64,000 bases of DNA from CAVOGJ01 sp963695405 (lineage in GTDB: Bacteria; Planctomycetota; Planctomycetia; Pirellulales; Pirellulaceae). The translations under genes and the position numbers were made by a program. Location: contig CAVOGJ010000009.1 of the NCBI GenBank assembly GCA_963695405.1, positions 248,001-312,000 of the forward strand, written 5' to 3'. Shown here one piece after another: positions 46,916 through 56,971 of this stretch (position 1 is its first letter; each line of letters begins with the position of its first letter). The notes beneath the pieces were generated by a model. The model worked only from the letters and a program-made list of their open reading frames with translations. It searched no databases and had not been told where the DNA came from.

Positions 46916-47386
46916 GGGTGTCTCATTTTGCGATAGCAGCCGCATGCGAAAGCGGCGGCAGACAGGCCGGGCCCGCAGATTGGTCAAATCGGGTCCGCCC
47001 AAATGTTCAATCGGCGTGTAAGGACGGGAAAAAAATTCTTTGGCCACGGTCTCCTGCCACGCTCGATGCGGGCGATTTTTCCGCAGATGGATCATCGTAA
47101 CGTGTTTTATAATAATAGTTTACTGCAAAATTATCGGCAAACTTTGGCGGGCAGCCGATGGACCTGGACAGTTTGGCACGCTTGTTGCATTAAATCCGTT
47201 TCGTTCACAGCGGTCGAAATGGCCGCCTTGTCCTAACTTATCTATTGATAACACGTTGCAACTTATGCCCTCGCTTCTAACAGGCAGAGAGGTGGGGCAA
47301 AAAGTGGCAGTGGGGCAGGCGGCCTCGGAACAGGCACGGGGCTGACCGACTGGAGAACCCTTTGGGAACATGGTGCGTAGAGAACG
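46916..47386. other. Divergent intergenic region with an AT-rich core
   Basis: 471 bases between the methyltransferase and sigma factor starts. An AT-rich stretch at 47101-47135 contains TATAAT at 47108-47113 but no good -35 at standard spacing on the plus strand; on the minus strand the same stretch offers TATAAA-like sequence. It probably holds both promoters. The ~250-base leader before the sigma gene has no clear structure by eye. Confidence 0.4.
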
Positions 47387-48031
47387 ATGAGTCAAGCCGC
47401 CAGAGATCGTATGACCGCTGTCAATGACGAAGACCGAGCCGCCGACTGGACGGACGAGCAGATCCTGCTTCGTTACCGGGAGACCGGTGACCAGGGCTAT
47501 TTCTCCCAACTCGTCCAGCGCTACGAGCGAGAGTTATACAGTTATTTACGGCGTTACCTGGGGAGTGCGGAAGCGGCCGAGGACGCGTTCCAGGCGACTT
47601 TCCTGCAGCTGCATTTGAAATGTGATCAATTTGAGGAGGGCCGACGACTGCGACCGTGGCTCTACATGATCGCGACCAATAAGGCGATTGACCATCAGCG
47701 GCGGAACCGCAGGCATAAGCTGGTCAGCCTTAATGGTCATGGCGGCGGTGAGGACGAGACGGGTAAGCTGATGGACATGCTGATCGGCGACGAGCCGAAT
47801 CCACAGGCAGCGATCCGACGCAAGGAGCGTGGCGGCTGGGTCACCGAGACACTTGCGGCCATGCCCGAGCATTTAAGATTGGTGGTTGACCTCGTGTACT
47901 ATCAGGGATTGAAGTATCGCGAGGCGGCCGAGGTTTTGTCGATTCCTGTTGGGACGGTGAAAAGTCGATTGAATGCGGCAATCACTAAGATGACCAGCGA
48001 ATGGAACGACGCTCACAGCGACGACGATTAG
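47387..48031 (+). CDS. ECF sigma factor
   Basis: 214 residues. Region 2: FSQLVQRYERELYSYLRRYL, then AAEDAFQATFLQLHLKCDQF and RPWLYMIATNKAIDHQRRNR. Region 4: ETLAAMPEHLRLVVDLVYYQ and GLKYREAAEVLSIPVGTVKS. Both fit ECF sigma factors. An acidic linker of about 35 residues joins the two. The next gene, 18 bases downstream, encodes an anti-sigma-like membrane protein, the normal arrangement for a sigma/anti-sigma pair. Confidence 0.92.
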   Translation: MSQAARDRMTAVNDEDRAADWTDEQILLRYRETGDQGYFSQLVQRYERELYSYLRRYLGSAEAAEDAFQATFLQLHLKCDQFEEGRRLRPWLYMIATNKAIDHQRRNRRHKLVSLNGHGGGEDETGKLMDMLIGDEPNPQAAIRRKERGGWVTETLAAMPEHLRLVVDLVYYQGLKYREAAEVLSIPVGTVKSRLNAAITKMTSEWNDAHSDDD

Positions 48032-48049
48032 AGAATCTAGACAAACCGT

Positions 48050-49150
48050 ATGGATGAAAACCTGCTGGGATACTTGCTGGGGGCACTGGATGGCGCCGAG
48101 CATGACGAAATCCAAAGACAACTTGATGATGAGCCGCATCTGCGGGAGCGTTTAGCCGAGTGGGAAGCACGGCTGGCTCCACTGGAGCGGGAACGTTGGC
48201 AGTACGAGCCGCCGGAAGGCCTGGCCGCCGCGACTTGCGCGATGGTGGCTCGGCGAGCCTCTCAGGTGACGCTGGGAGGGGCACGGATCTCGCCGTCACG
48301 TTCCGCGATGAGCGAATGGAACCCCCACAAGCACGGCTGGGACATGGTGGACATGGTCGTGGCCGCGGGTATTTTTCTGGCCGCCGCTTTGCTGTTTTTT
48401 CCGGCGATTGCTAATAGCCGGCAGCAGGCGCGACTGCTGTCATGCCAAAACAAGTTACGGGCTACGGCTTTTGCCTTGTCGGCCTGCAGTGATCTAAGCA
48501 ACGGTGTATTTCCGTTCATTCCGACCCAGGGGAAGACCGGCGTGGCCGGAATTTACGCGCCGCAGCTGATGGAGAGAGGATTCCTCTCGAGTCATGCCTC
48601 GGTGTTGTGTCCCAGTTCTGCTTTGGCGGCGACCAGTCGCAATCAGTTTGTCATTCCCACCTTCGACCAGATTCGGTCCTCCAGCGGCGAGGAGTTAGTG
48701 CGGTGGCAACAGACGATGGGCGGCAGTTATATGTACACCATGGGCCATCTCAGTCGCGGATTCTATCGAGCCACGCGGAATCGAGGGCGCAGCCATTTTC
48801 CGATCCTCTCCGACGGGATCCAAGACCCGACATCGGTGAACAGCGGGGTTGCGTCGGGGCATGGGGACGATGGTGTCAACGTCATCTATGAAGGCGGAAA
48901 TGTGCGGTACATACGGCGCGTCTCCCGTGATCATGCCTATTTCGTGAGCGAACGAGGACTCGTCGAGGCTGGGGTGGACGTCCAAGACGCCGTGCTAGGG
49001 CAAAGCTGGGAACGCCCTCGTCCGGATTCATCTGAGGCGGAGTGGTCGTCGGCTGCCGGCATTGACGAAGAATCGACACTCTGGCGACCGCTGGATGCGC
49101 CGCTGCCGCCGCTGCCGTCTGGGCCGCTAGGTGCGAGCGTGCCGTTCTAA
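48050..49150 (+). CDS. Anti-sigma-like protein fused to a pseudopilin/DUF1559-like segment
   Basis: 366 residues. Residues 1-70 look like an anti-sigma N-terminus (ENLLGYLLGALDGAEHDEIQ, then DEPHLRERLAEWEARL), without an HxxxCxxC zinc motif. Residues 95-150 resemble a type IV pseudopilin/DUF1559 N-terminal helix: HGWDMVDMVVAAGIFLAAAL, then FPAIANSRQQARLLSCQNKL, which fits the GFTLxE-helix-QxAREAARRxQCxNNL pattern. The G-W-D-M-V-D core mimics the GFxxxE prepilin site with Asp at +5. The C-terminal half has HGDDGVNVIYEGGNVRYI, like the HxDGxNvLfxDGHVrf motif of DUF1559 proteins. Inferred: a membrane anti-sigma factor whose outer part is pilin-like. Confidence 0.65.
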   Translation: MDENLLGYLLGALDGAEHDEIQRQLDDEPHLRERLAEWEARLAPLERERWQYEPPEGLAAATCAMVARRASQVTLGGARISPSRSAMSEWNPHKHGWDMVDMVVAAGIFLAAALLFFPAIANSRQQARLLSCQNKLRATAFALSACSDLSNGVFPFIPTQGKTGVAGIYAPQLMERGFLSSHASVLCPSSALAATSRNQFVIPTFDQIRSSSGEELVRWQQTMGGSYMYTMGHLSRGFYRATRNRGRSHFPILSDGIQDPTSVNSGVASGHGDDGVNVIYEGGNVRYIRRVSRDHAYFVSERGLVEAGVDVQDAVLGQSWERPRPDSSEAEWSSAAGIDEESTLWRPLDAPLPPLPSGPLGASVPF

Positions 49151-49412
49151 GCCGCCTGCGGGCGACAACTCTCCAAAGCGTTGCCATTTCGCATCATCGG
49201 CAACGCCGAGCACCAGGCGGAGTTCCCCACCGCGAGCGAGTTTCGCCGGTCCATCGAAGGCCTGTCGCAGATATCCGGCAAGGGCGTTCGTTTTGGCATT
49301 CCCTTTGCAATGTTCTCCCCGCACGCTGCTATCGCCCTCTCGCGGAGCAGAGACCTTGGTCCCCTCAGGCCTACGCACCGCTTTGAACCAACCTCCCCGC
49401 GACGCATCCGCA

Positions 49413-50282
49413 ATGACCAACGATTATCAGCAAGCTCAACTGCTCGTCGAACTGGCGGCCACGGTGGCCTATCACGGCGAGGCCTTCCTGAGGTCCACGG
49501 CATCGGTCTCGCGCAAGGGGATCGAATCATACTGGCTGGCCAGTCGGAACCGGATCGACGCCTGGTCGGCTGGTCTGAAGCAACTCGAAACCGAGGTACA
49601 ACGACAGGAAGCAGAGGAAGCAGTCTTGGCGGCCGGTCAAAGGGAGTCGATCTGGGATGACTTGCTACCACTCGCCGAGGAGGTTCTCGCGAGCGAGATA
49701 CTAACACGAGTTTGGGCAGCGCTGGGATGCGCGTTTGACGCCCGTACGCAGACGGATGATGTGGCCCCGTTTGTGCGGAGCGCGCTGGTCAGTCATCTCG
49801 AGTCTCGACACCGAATGCTGCGTTTCGTCATGGAGAGGTCGGAATTGTCTTCGGAACGTATCCGGCATATCGATCGTATCCGGCGTCAAGCCGAACGGTG
49901 GACCGACGTGCTGCTTGGCTATCTCATTCACTACACCGATATTCGCGAGTTTGCTTTCGACGACAATCGCGTAGAGGATTTCGCACTCAGTCTTCGTAAT
50001 CCTTCCTCATCGACCGACATGGTCAAATCGCTCTTGCTCGTCTCGCTACGGACAACGTTCGGTCCTGGTTTCTCTGGTGCCTGTCCCCACCCGCAATTGA
50101 ACGGAGAAATCTGTCAAGCCGTATTGTCGTGTTTCGCTGCGGATGTGCTTGACGCGATAGGTCCCTTTCAGTCCGTCTGGGAAGTTCGACTCAGCCAGAC
50201 CGCAGACGACACCCAGGGCATGCTCGATTGCCTTGCTGCGGAAATCCGCTCCTCTCCCGCACGCCAGCATCCTCGTCGCTGA
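49413..50282 (+). CDS. Helical protein of unknown function
   Basis: 289 residues from the ATG at 49413 (MTNDYQQAQLLVELAATVAY); earlier in-frame starts give Pro/Arg/Ser-rich sequence without coding character. Mostly helical (YWLASRNRIDAWSAGLKQLE, WDDLLPLAEEVLASEILTRV, HLESRHRMLRFVMERSELSS, IRRQAERWTDVLLGYLIHYT). No signal, membrane helix or recognised motif. It lies 260 bases after the anti-sigma gene, so it may belong to a separate unit. Confidence 0.6.
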   Translation: MTNDYQQAQLLVELAATVAYHGEAFLRSTASVSRKGIESYWLASRNRIDAWSAGLKQLETEVQRQEAEEAVLAAGQRESIWDDLLPLAEEVLASEILTRVWAALGCAFDARTQTDDVAPFVRSALVSHLESRHRMLRFVMERSELSSERIRHIDRIRRQAERWTDVLLGYLIHYTDIREFAFDDNRVEDFALSLRNPSSSTDMVKSLLLVSLRTTFGPGFSGACPHPQLNGEICQAVLSCFAADVLDAIGPFQSVWEVRLSQTADDTQGMLDCLAAEIRSSPARQHPRR

Positions 50283-50478
50283 AACCGGCTGCCAACGCTG
50301 CCACGGGTGACTAGCATTGCTGGCGTTCCACACTTCCGGCGGACTCTCCTCGATTTGACTCCAGTTCTGGTCAGTAACTGTTCGAACTAATAGTGGGTAT
50401 CGGCGTCCTTCGTAATGCTGTGGCTAGCACCGCATAGACATTCGCCGTGGGTGAACAAACAGCCGGCAAGGCGGTAAG

Positions 50479-51876
50479 GTGGCTTGCGTGCTACGTCTCT
50501 TCGATCCTGGCGGAGTGGATGACGATCGCGCCTTTGGCGATCAGCGATCGGTGTTCCCTCTCCCTTTGGTCCCCTTCGAGGCGATGGCCTACCACGACAA
50601 TTGGCCCGACTATCCCATGAGTTGCGGGGCCACATTTTCCTTTCGTGGGCAAATCGTTCCCCAGGTGTTCGAACGAGCCGTGCGGATCGCCAATCGTCGG
50701 CATCCTCTGATTGGGGCCGTTCTAGAGCGTCGCTTTGGAGGCCGCTTAAGGTGGATCGCGGGCGAGAGTCCCTTACAGACGCAGTGGATTGGCGCAGCAG
50801 AACCAACCGACTTCATGCGTTCCATACCCTTCGATTTGCACCGCGAATCGGGTGTGAGAATTTGGGTCCAACAGCGAGACGAACAGGCCACCATCTTCAG
50901 CGAGTTTCACCACACGTGCTGCGATGGTGCCGGCGGACTCTCCTACATGGAGGATATTTTTGCCGCCTATGATCGCCTCATGCAGACGGGACGTGTCACT
51001 CCCGGCGATCTGCCTCCCATCCAGTCGGACTTGCTCCTCCAGCGCGGCAAGTTTCCACTCTCGAAAGGCTTCCTCTCTTACGATTCGTTGCAGGAAATTC
51101 AGCGGCGAATTGCCATGCTTTACCAGACCGCCGTTCCCGTAGCGGCGCCCCCTCGCGAGGGGCCTCAGTCCCAGGAACAGCGTTTTGTCTCTCGCTCTTA
51201 TGAGCGAAGTGTCCTCGCGGACCTGCGCAGCGAGGCGTCTTGTGCGGACGCGTCACTGAATGATCTGCTCCTTCGCGAATTGATGTTCACGATCGTGGAG
51301 TGGAACCGCCTTTGGTCAGGCGATACCGAGGGCTGGATGCGGGTCCTGGTTCCGATCAATCTGCGCGGTCGAGACGACCTGAAGATGCCCATGGCAAATC
51401 GACTGAGTTACGGATTCTTCACGCGTCGCTTAGAGAATTTTCGCGCTGATCACGAACAACTGGCATCCATCGCGAAGGAAAGCACTTGGATTCGTAAGTC
51501 CGGCATGCCGGTTCGATTGCTGCAGAAGTTCCACTGGATGCAAGTTACCGGGACCTGGCCGTTGATCTTTTCTCCCCATCGTTGTCTGGCGACCGCCGTC
51601 TTCAGCAACCTGGGTGATCCGACGCGCCGTTTTCGTTTTCGCTTTCCGCGCCAGAAGGGTCAGATCACCGTCGGCAACCTCGTCATGACAAATTTTGCCG
51701 GTACGACGGCCCTGCGGCCGCAGACGCGGATTGGATTATTCTTCAACACCTACGGCAATCGGTTGACGATTAGCGCCCGCTTCGACCCGCTACTCTACTC
51801 GTCAGAAGACATCGATATGTTCCTCGATCTTTACCAACAACGACTGCTTCCTCAAGCCGTCCGCGCCGCCGCCTGA
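50479..51876 (+). CDS. Stand-alone condensation-domain (HHxxxDG) acyltransferase-like protein
   Basis: About 465 residues. The catalytic motif FHHTCCDGAGG is the HHxxxDG of the chloramphenicol-acetyltransferase/NRPS-condensation superfamily. RVLVPINLRGRDDLKMPMAN matches the later conserved strand (the usual P-x-N-x-R segment). VFPLPLVPFEAMAYHDNWPD near the start fits the family, so the start is upstream of the ATG at 50584; the GTG at 50479 is the longest choice and is uncertain. No NRPS modules or carrier proteins are nearby. Substrate unknown; wax-ester or phthiocerol-type acyl transfer are alternatives. Confidence 0.7.
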   Translation: MACVLRLFDPGGVDDDRAFGDQRSVFPLPLVPFEAMAYHDNWPDYPMSCGATFSFRGQIVPQVFERAVRIANRRHPLIGAVLERRFGGRLRWIAGESPLQTQWIGAAEPTDFMRSIPFDLHRESGVRIWVQQRDEQATIFSEFHHTCCDGAGGLSYMEDIFAAYDRLMQTGRVTPGDLPPIQSDLLLQRGKFPLSKGFLSYDSLQEIQRRIAMLYQTAVPVAAPPREGPQSQEQRFVSRSYERSVLADLRSEASCADASLNDLLLRELMFTIVEWNRLWSGDTEGWMRVLVPINLRGRDDLKMPMANRLSYGFFTRRLENFRADHEQLASIAKESTWIRKSGMPVRLLQKFHWMQVTGTWPLIFSPHRCLATAVFSNLGDPTRRFRFRFPRQKGQITVGNLVMTNFAGTTALRPQTRIGLFFNTYGNRLTISARFDPLLYSSEDIDMFLDLYQQRLLPQAVRAAA

Positions 51877-52180
51877 CCTCGGATCGGCCACCGACGCGAA
51901 AACGGGCTCGAAATCCTACGGATTGGTCGCCGCAGCGCTGCTGCAGCGATGGTCGCCGACTGCGAGACGCGCGACATGCTTGTGGACCGCCTGCAAGGTT
52001 GCCAGGCGTGCCACGACCGCACTATCAACAGGCCGTTTCTGGTAAGGGTTCCCTGCCAGGGTCCCCAAACTGCCAAACCGTGTTGCCCCCGCGTTCCGCT
52101 TCAGGGTACCTTCTGCCGCCGCCGCACTCCCTGTCGGTGGTGGATTCGTGAATCATCCAGGTACTCTCCTCGAGGTCGCC
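51877..52180. other. Leader of the heme-binding dehydrogenase gene
   Basis: 304 bases. A plus-strand frame runs through from 51949 into the next gene, but its residues (Cys/Arg/Pro-rich) look non-coding, and a proper signal peptide begins at 52181 in another frame. Several short GC-rich inverted sequences are present (AACAGGCCGTTTCTGG area); no clear promoter. Confidence 0.4.
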
Positions 52181-55100
52181 ATGGCGATTGCTTTTCGGCC
52201 GCAGCTGCGGGTTCTCATGCAAGCGGTGGCGTTTGTCTCGATCGCCGTAGCGCCCTGGCAGCGCAGGCAGATACGTCAGCGAAGCGCGGCAACGACCTGA
52301 TCCCTCAATGGATCTGGAGTCCGGATCATGCGCCGCAAGACGTGCCACAGGTCAGTTGCTATTTCCGCAAGACGATCCACTTGCCGGGGCCACATCGTGG
52401 AACGATCCGCATCGCAGCGGATGACGTGTATCGCGTGTACGTGAATGGGACGCTCATCGGGGAAGGCGCCTCCTCTCGCCAGCTGACATCGCACGATCTG
52501 ACGGCTGAACTTCGAGATGGTAAGAACGTCATCGCTGTGAAGGTGGATAATCGTAACGGGCAAACGGCCGGCTTGGCTGCAGAGATCTTTGTTGAAGATG
52601 AGAAGCAGCAGGGCCGGTTATACCTGACCAATCCGACTTGGCGAACGAGTCTCCGTACCCTGCCGTTGTGGGATTCGTTGGCGTATCGCGATGGACGTTG
52701 GAAGGCGGCCCGTAACCTGGGTCCCTTCCTGCCGGCGGCCTCTGGCGACGGGCTGCTCGGAGGTACGACCGGCCGGGCAGCACCGCGTGGTGAAACGATC
52801 ACCAGGAAAGATCCCGTGGCTGAACCTGCGGCCGCAGACGCGAGGGGCAAGGCGACGGCAGATTCCGTAGCCGCGATCGCGGATGCTCCGCTGGCGGGGA
52901 GCATCGAATCGGTTGCGACGTTGCCAGTGGTGGAACGGAGCGAGCGGGACCTGGAGTATCCCGAGTTCAGCGTGCGGCCAGGCTTCCAGGTCCAACACGT
53001 GGCGGGGCATGAGGAAACCGGCTCGATACTGGCGATGGCTTTCAACGAGTTTGGCCAAATCCTGGTTTCCCAGGAAGGAGGCCCGTTGCTGCTGATTTAC
53101 GATTCCAACGACAATGGCGCGCCCGATCAAGTTCGCATTTGTTGCCAACTGGTCTCCAGCTGTGAGGGGATTCTGCCAATCAGCGGCCAAGTCTTTGTAA
53201 TTGCGGACGGGGCAGCCGGCACCGCCTTGTATCGATTGGAGGACGAGGACCGCGACGGCGATTTCGAAAGAGCGACGGCGATTCTAAAGTTCCATGGTCC
53301 CTTGGGAGAGCAGGGTCCCCATGGATTGACGCTCGGCCCCGATGGGTTGATCTATATCGCGATGGGCAACGAAGCACGGATCAATCAGCCCATGGCGATG
53401 ACCAGTCCCCTTCGCAACGTGTACGAAGGGGAACTCGTGGCTCCCAGGTACCAGGATCCCAAAAGACCGACCCATGGCATTGTGGCCACTGGAGGCAGTG
53501 TGGTTCGTGTCGACTTGGAGGGCAAACGAGCTGAATTATTTTCGGGCGGCCTGTGCAACGTACATGACGTGGCATTCAACGGCGCCGGAGATCTCATGAT
53601 GCACGATGCAGACACGGAATCTGACGCGGGGACACCGTGGCATCGGCCTACCCGTTTGATCTTTGCGGCACCCGGCAGCGATTATGGTTGGCGGAATGGA
53701 TGGGCCAAATGGCCAGACTATTTTCTGGACTCGCTGCCCCCCATTGTTGATACCGGTCGTGGTTCGCCCGCAGGCTGTCTCTTTTATCAGCATACGGCGT
53801 TTCCCACAAAGTATCGCAACGCCTTCTTCTCGTGCGACTGGGCTCAGGGAGCCATTTACTGTTTTCGCCTCGACCGCCGCGGTGCCAGCTATGCAGCGCA
53901 CCGCGAGCTGTTCTTACAAGGTAAGCCACTGAATGTCACGGACATCGACGTAGGACCTGATGGAGCACTGTATTTTTGCACGGGGGGACGTGGTACCCAA
54001 GGCAATATCTTTCGCGTTGTCTATGCGGAGAAGCATTCTCCTGAACAAGAAAAGTACACCGGAATCATGCAGGCAATGCGCCAGCCGGGCTTGAATACCG
54101 CCTGGGGTCGCCAGGCGATCTCGACGATGCGACAAGAGATGGGCAATGAATGGGACCGAAAAATACGCGAGTTCGTGGCTGATACGCAGATTCACGCCAT
54201 TGATAGAGCCAATGCCTTACAAGTCATGCATCTGATCGGTCCGCCGCCATCCGATGTTGAACTGGTGGATATCTCACGCGCGGCCGATGCGGCAGTGCGC
54301 GCCAAAGCCACCTACCTCATGGGGTTGATTGGCAACGAGCTCACCTCGCGTCGCTTGGTCGAGTTACTCCATGACGAAGTGGCGATCGTGCGCCGTAAGG
54401 CCTGTGAAGGGCTCGCAAGGACGAACCAGCAGGTCGCTTTCGCCGAGCTCAAGCCGCTGTTATTGTCACCCGATCGGTTCGAAGCGGCAGCTGCGCGTGG
54501 CCTGTTGGAACGAAATGAGACCGAGGATTGGGCCACGCTCGTGCTGCAAAGCGATCATCATCGCGTTTTTGCTCAGGGTGCCCTGGCAATGATGCGCGTG
54601 TCACCGTCGCGATCCGCCGCCAAACGCGTGGTGGCCCGCTTCCACGAACTGGCTGGGCAGTTCATCAGCGACACTGATTTTGTCGACATGCTACGAACCG
54701 TTCAAATCGCCCTCGAAGCTGGCGGACTTGGCGTCGACGATGTCCCGGACCTCGCCGATCTCGTCGTCCGAGAATTTCCCGCTGGGAACATACAGATCAA
54801 TCGAGAGTTGACACGGTTGATCGTGTATCTGCAGGCAAGTGAGGCGATCGACAGGATGCTCGCTTATATCGAATCCGACGTGACTTCCATCGAGAAGGTG
54901 CATGTCGGGATGCACCTGCGGTTTCTGGAACAAGGCTGGACGGCAGACCAGCGGTTGCGGTTATGCCGTTATCTGGAAACGGTCGGCGAGTTGCAACAAA
55001 ACAAGTCACTGGGCCTCTACATCCAAGCCGTGCAGAAGGACGTGGCCGCACTGCTGACACCGGAACAACGAGTTGCCCTGCTGGAGAAGGGACAGGAGAT

Positions 55101-56178
55101 ACCGCGAATGGCCGTAGCCATTCTGTTTGCCCTCCCTGAGGAAGACGACCTAAAGAACTTCGAATCGTTTCGTCGCTTGGACTACTACATCGCTGATCTC
55201 AAGGGAGTCGCCTATGAACGGTTGCGGATTGGACTCGTCGCCGTCATGGCGCGAGGAGCTCACGACATACCGATGGCTTACTTGCGAGAAGCTTACGATC
55301 GCTCGCCAGAGCGGCGGCAAGTGATTGCGATGGGTTTAGCCCAAGAGCCCGCTGGCCGCAACTGGGATTACCTCGTGCGAAGCATCCCCTTGCTCGAGGG
55401 GGGTGCGGCGCGGGAAGTCCTCCTGCGGCTGCAGCAGGTCAATTTTGCCCCTGAGGATCCGGAGCATTTCCGTCAGCTGATCCTTTGCGGGCTCAAGCTG
55501 GCTGCCGATGGAGGCGATGATGCGGCCGATCTACTCCATCACTGGACGAATGCCAACCCGGACGAGCAGTGCGACTCGTGGAATACCCGCTTACTAGCCT
55601 GGCAAGATTGGTTCCAAGAAAAATATCCACACGGTCCACAAGCCGCGCTACCGCTGGAAACCGGCAGTAACACCTGGACTTATAGCGACTTGATGACGTT
55701 TCTCTCCAGTCCCGAGGCTGAGCATGGATCCGCCGAACGGGGTAGCCGGGTGTTTGCCAAAGCCCGCTGCGCCGAATGCCACACCATGGCTACCCTGGGA
55801 AATAATTATGGGCCGGATTTGACGTCCCTCCGCGACCGTTTCCAAGTCCGTGAGATCCTTGAGTCAATCATCTATCCTTCCCAACGGATCTCCACGGAAT
55901 TCAAATCGCATACGATCATCACTGGCCAGGGCCGTCAGATTTCCGGTCTCGTCGTCCCATCTGAAGATGGGCGTTTCAAGGCGGTAAGTTCCGACGGTCG
56001 GGTGCTGGAACTGAAGGAATCGGACGTGGATGAGGTGCTGCCAAATAACGCGTCGACGATGCCAGAGGGATTACTGAACGCGTTGACGCTGCAAGAAATT
56101 GCAGACTTGTTCACCTTTCTGGGCAAAACCTCCTCCGCTGATGTCGCGGAGGTTCCGCCCCCGGCATGGCGGAAATGA
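52181..56178 (+). CDS. PVC-type heme-binding membrane-bound dehydrogenase with HEAT repeats, frame interrupted once
   Basis: About 1,330 residues when the frames are joined. A signal peptide starts at 52181 (MAIAFRPQLRVLMQAVAFVS, then IAVA) and continues in the main frame as ALAAQA|DTSAKRG after a one-base loss near 52250. A beta-sandwich (WSPDHAPQDVPQVSCYFRKT, VYVNGTLIGEG) comes first. The six-bladed dehydrogenase propeller follows (FSVRPGFQVQHVAGHEETGS, GPHGLTLGPDGLIYIAMGNE, ADTESDAGTPWHRPTRLIFA). Next are HEAT repeats and a C-terminal heme-c domain with CAECHTMATLG. Domain order matches the planctomycete TIGR02604/TIGR02603-type proteins. Periplasmic; substrate unknown, sugar or polysaccharide-derived substrates are often suggested. 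Confidence 0.85.
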
Positions 56179-56521
56179 ACCTGTCCCCGTCGCCGTGACC
56201 TGCTGTTGCCCGCCTGCCGCGCCAGCCAGACCAGGTTCGCCGGCCACCGAGGAATTCGAGCGGCGACGGCGACAAGCGAATGGAATGCCACTTCTTGGCC
56301 TCTCGCTGGCGGGTGCCCGCCATTGGTCCTCGCCGCGTATCTTGCCAGCGGCTGTGCCGAGTTGCAGTCGTTCCACAGAAGGAATCGGGTAATCACCCCG
56401 ATTGAAATCTTCTTAATTAGTTGTAAATATAAACGGTGTTGCAGGACCGGTGGGGCTGGATAGGGGTATCCGCTCTGAGATGCCGGTCGAAGGACACTTT
56501 TAGGGGAAATGAGGATTTACT
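56179..56521. other. Intergenic region upstream of a small conserved gene
   Basis: No gene seen. The right part turns AT-rich (56400-56435), and a Shine-Dalgarno-like GAGGA lies a few bases before the ATG at 56522. Confidence 0.4.
56402..56430 (+). promoter_or_regulatory. Candidate sigma-70-type promoter
   Basis: TTGAAA (56402-56407), then TAAATA (56424-56429) at a 16-base spacing, in the only AT-rich stretch of this gap. The -10 is a weak match and planctomycete promoters are poorly defined, so this is tentative. Confidence 0.3.
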
Positions 56522-56809
56522 ATGGCAAGCTACAAGTTCGAGCCTTTGGATAAGGGCTATCAAGTGATTGCGAAAGGAAAGGCGATTGGTGAGATCCTTC
56601 CCATGAAGGAGGCCACGGGGCGTCATTGCTTCTACCTCGGCTGTGATAAGCGGAAGACGCCCCGCACGTATCGTGGCAAGATCAAGGCGGCCGAGGCACT
56701 CGAAACGATCCAGAAGCTCATCACCGATTCTAAGAAAAAGAAGTGGTCCCCCGAGGTCCTGATCATCAACGCCTGGGACGATCGTCCCCGCGCTTCAGAC
56801 CAGTGGTAG
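56522..56809 (+). CDS. Small conserved-looking protein
   Basis: 95 residues: MASYKFEPLDKGYQVIAKGK, then CFYLGCDKRKTPRTYRGKIK and KKKKWSPEVLIINAWDDRP. Basic, compact, with a Cys pair spaced CFYLGC. RBS GAGGA precedes the ATG and a hairpin terminator lies about 70 bases after the stop, so it is probably a single-gene transcription unit. I do not recognise a named domain. Confidence 0.7.
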   Translation: MASYKFEPLDKGYQVIAKGKAIGEILPMKEATGRHCFYLGCDKRKTPRTYRGKIKAAEALETIQKLITDSKKKKWSPEVLIINAWDDRPRASDQW

Positions 56810-56880
56810 GCTGCCTGTCGTCCCGGTCGGTTAGGCCGTGACCGCGATTTTCACTTCTTGATCAGCCGCAGCGAGACGAG

Positions 56881-56912
56881 AACCCTCTTTCCCAAAAAGA
56901 GGGTTTCTTCTT
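56881..56912 (+). terminator. Rho-independent terminator
   Basis: AACCCTCTTT (56881-56890) pairs with AAAGAGGGTT (56896-56905) around a CCCAA loop, followed by TCTTCTT. It ends the small gene at 56522-56809. Confidence 0.8.
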
Positions 56913-56971
56913 GCGCCGTCGTCAGCCGCTTTGATCCAGTGCGTTGTTCCGTTCTGACGGGCGCCGCCCGC

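Noticed and set aside
49131..49412. 94-residue upstream extension of the 49413 gene
   Set aside because: Pro/Arg/Ser-rich, overlaps the previous gene's end, and contains no helix pattern like the downstream protein.
51949..52180. N-terminal extension of the heme-binding dehydrogenase with several Cys
   Set aside because: Composition is unlike the rest of the protein and a proper signal peptide starts at 52181 in another frame.
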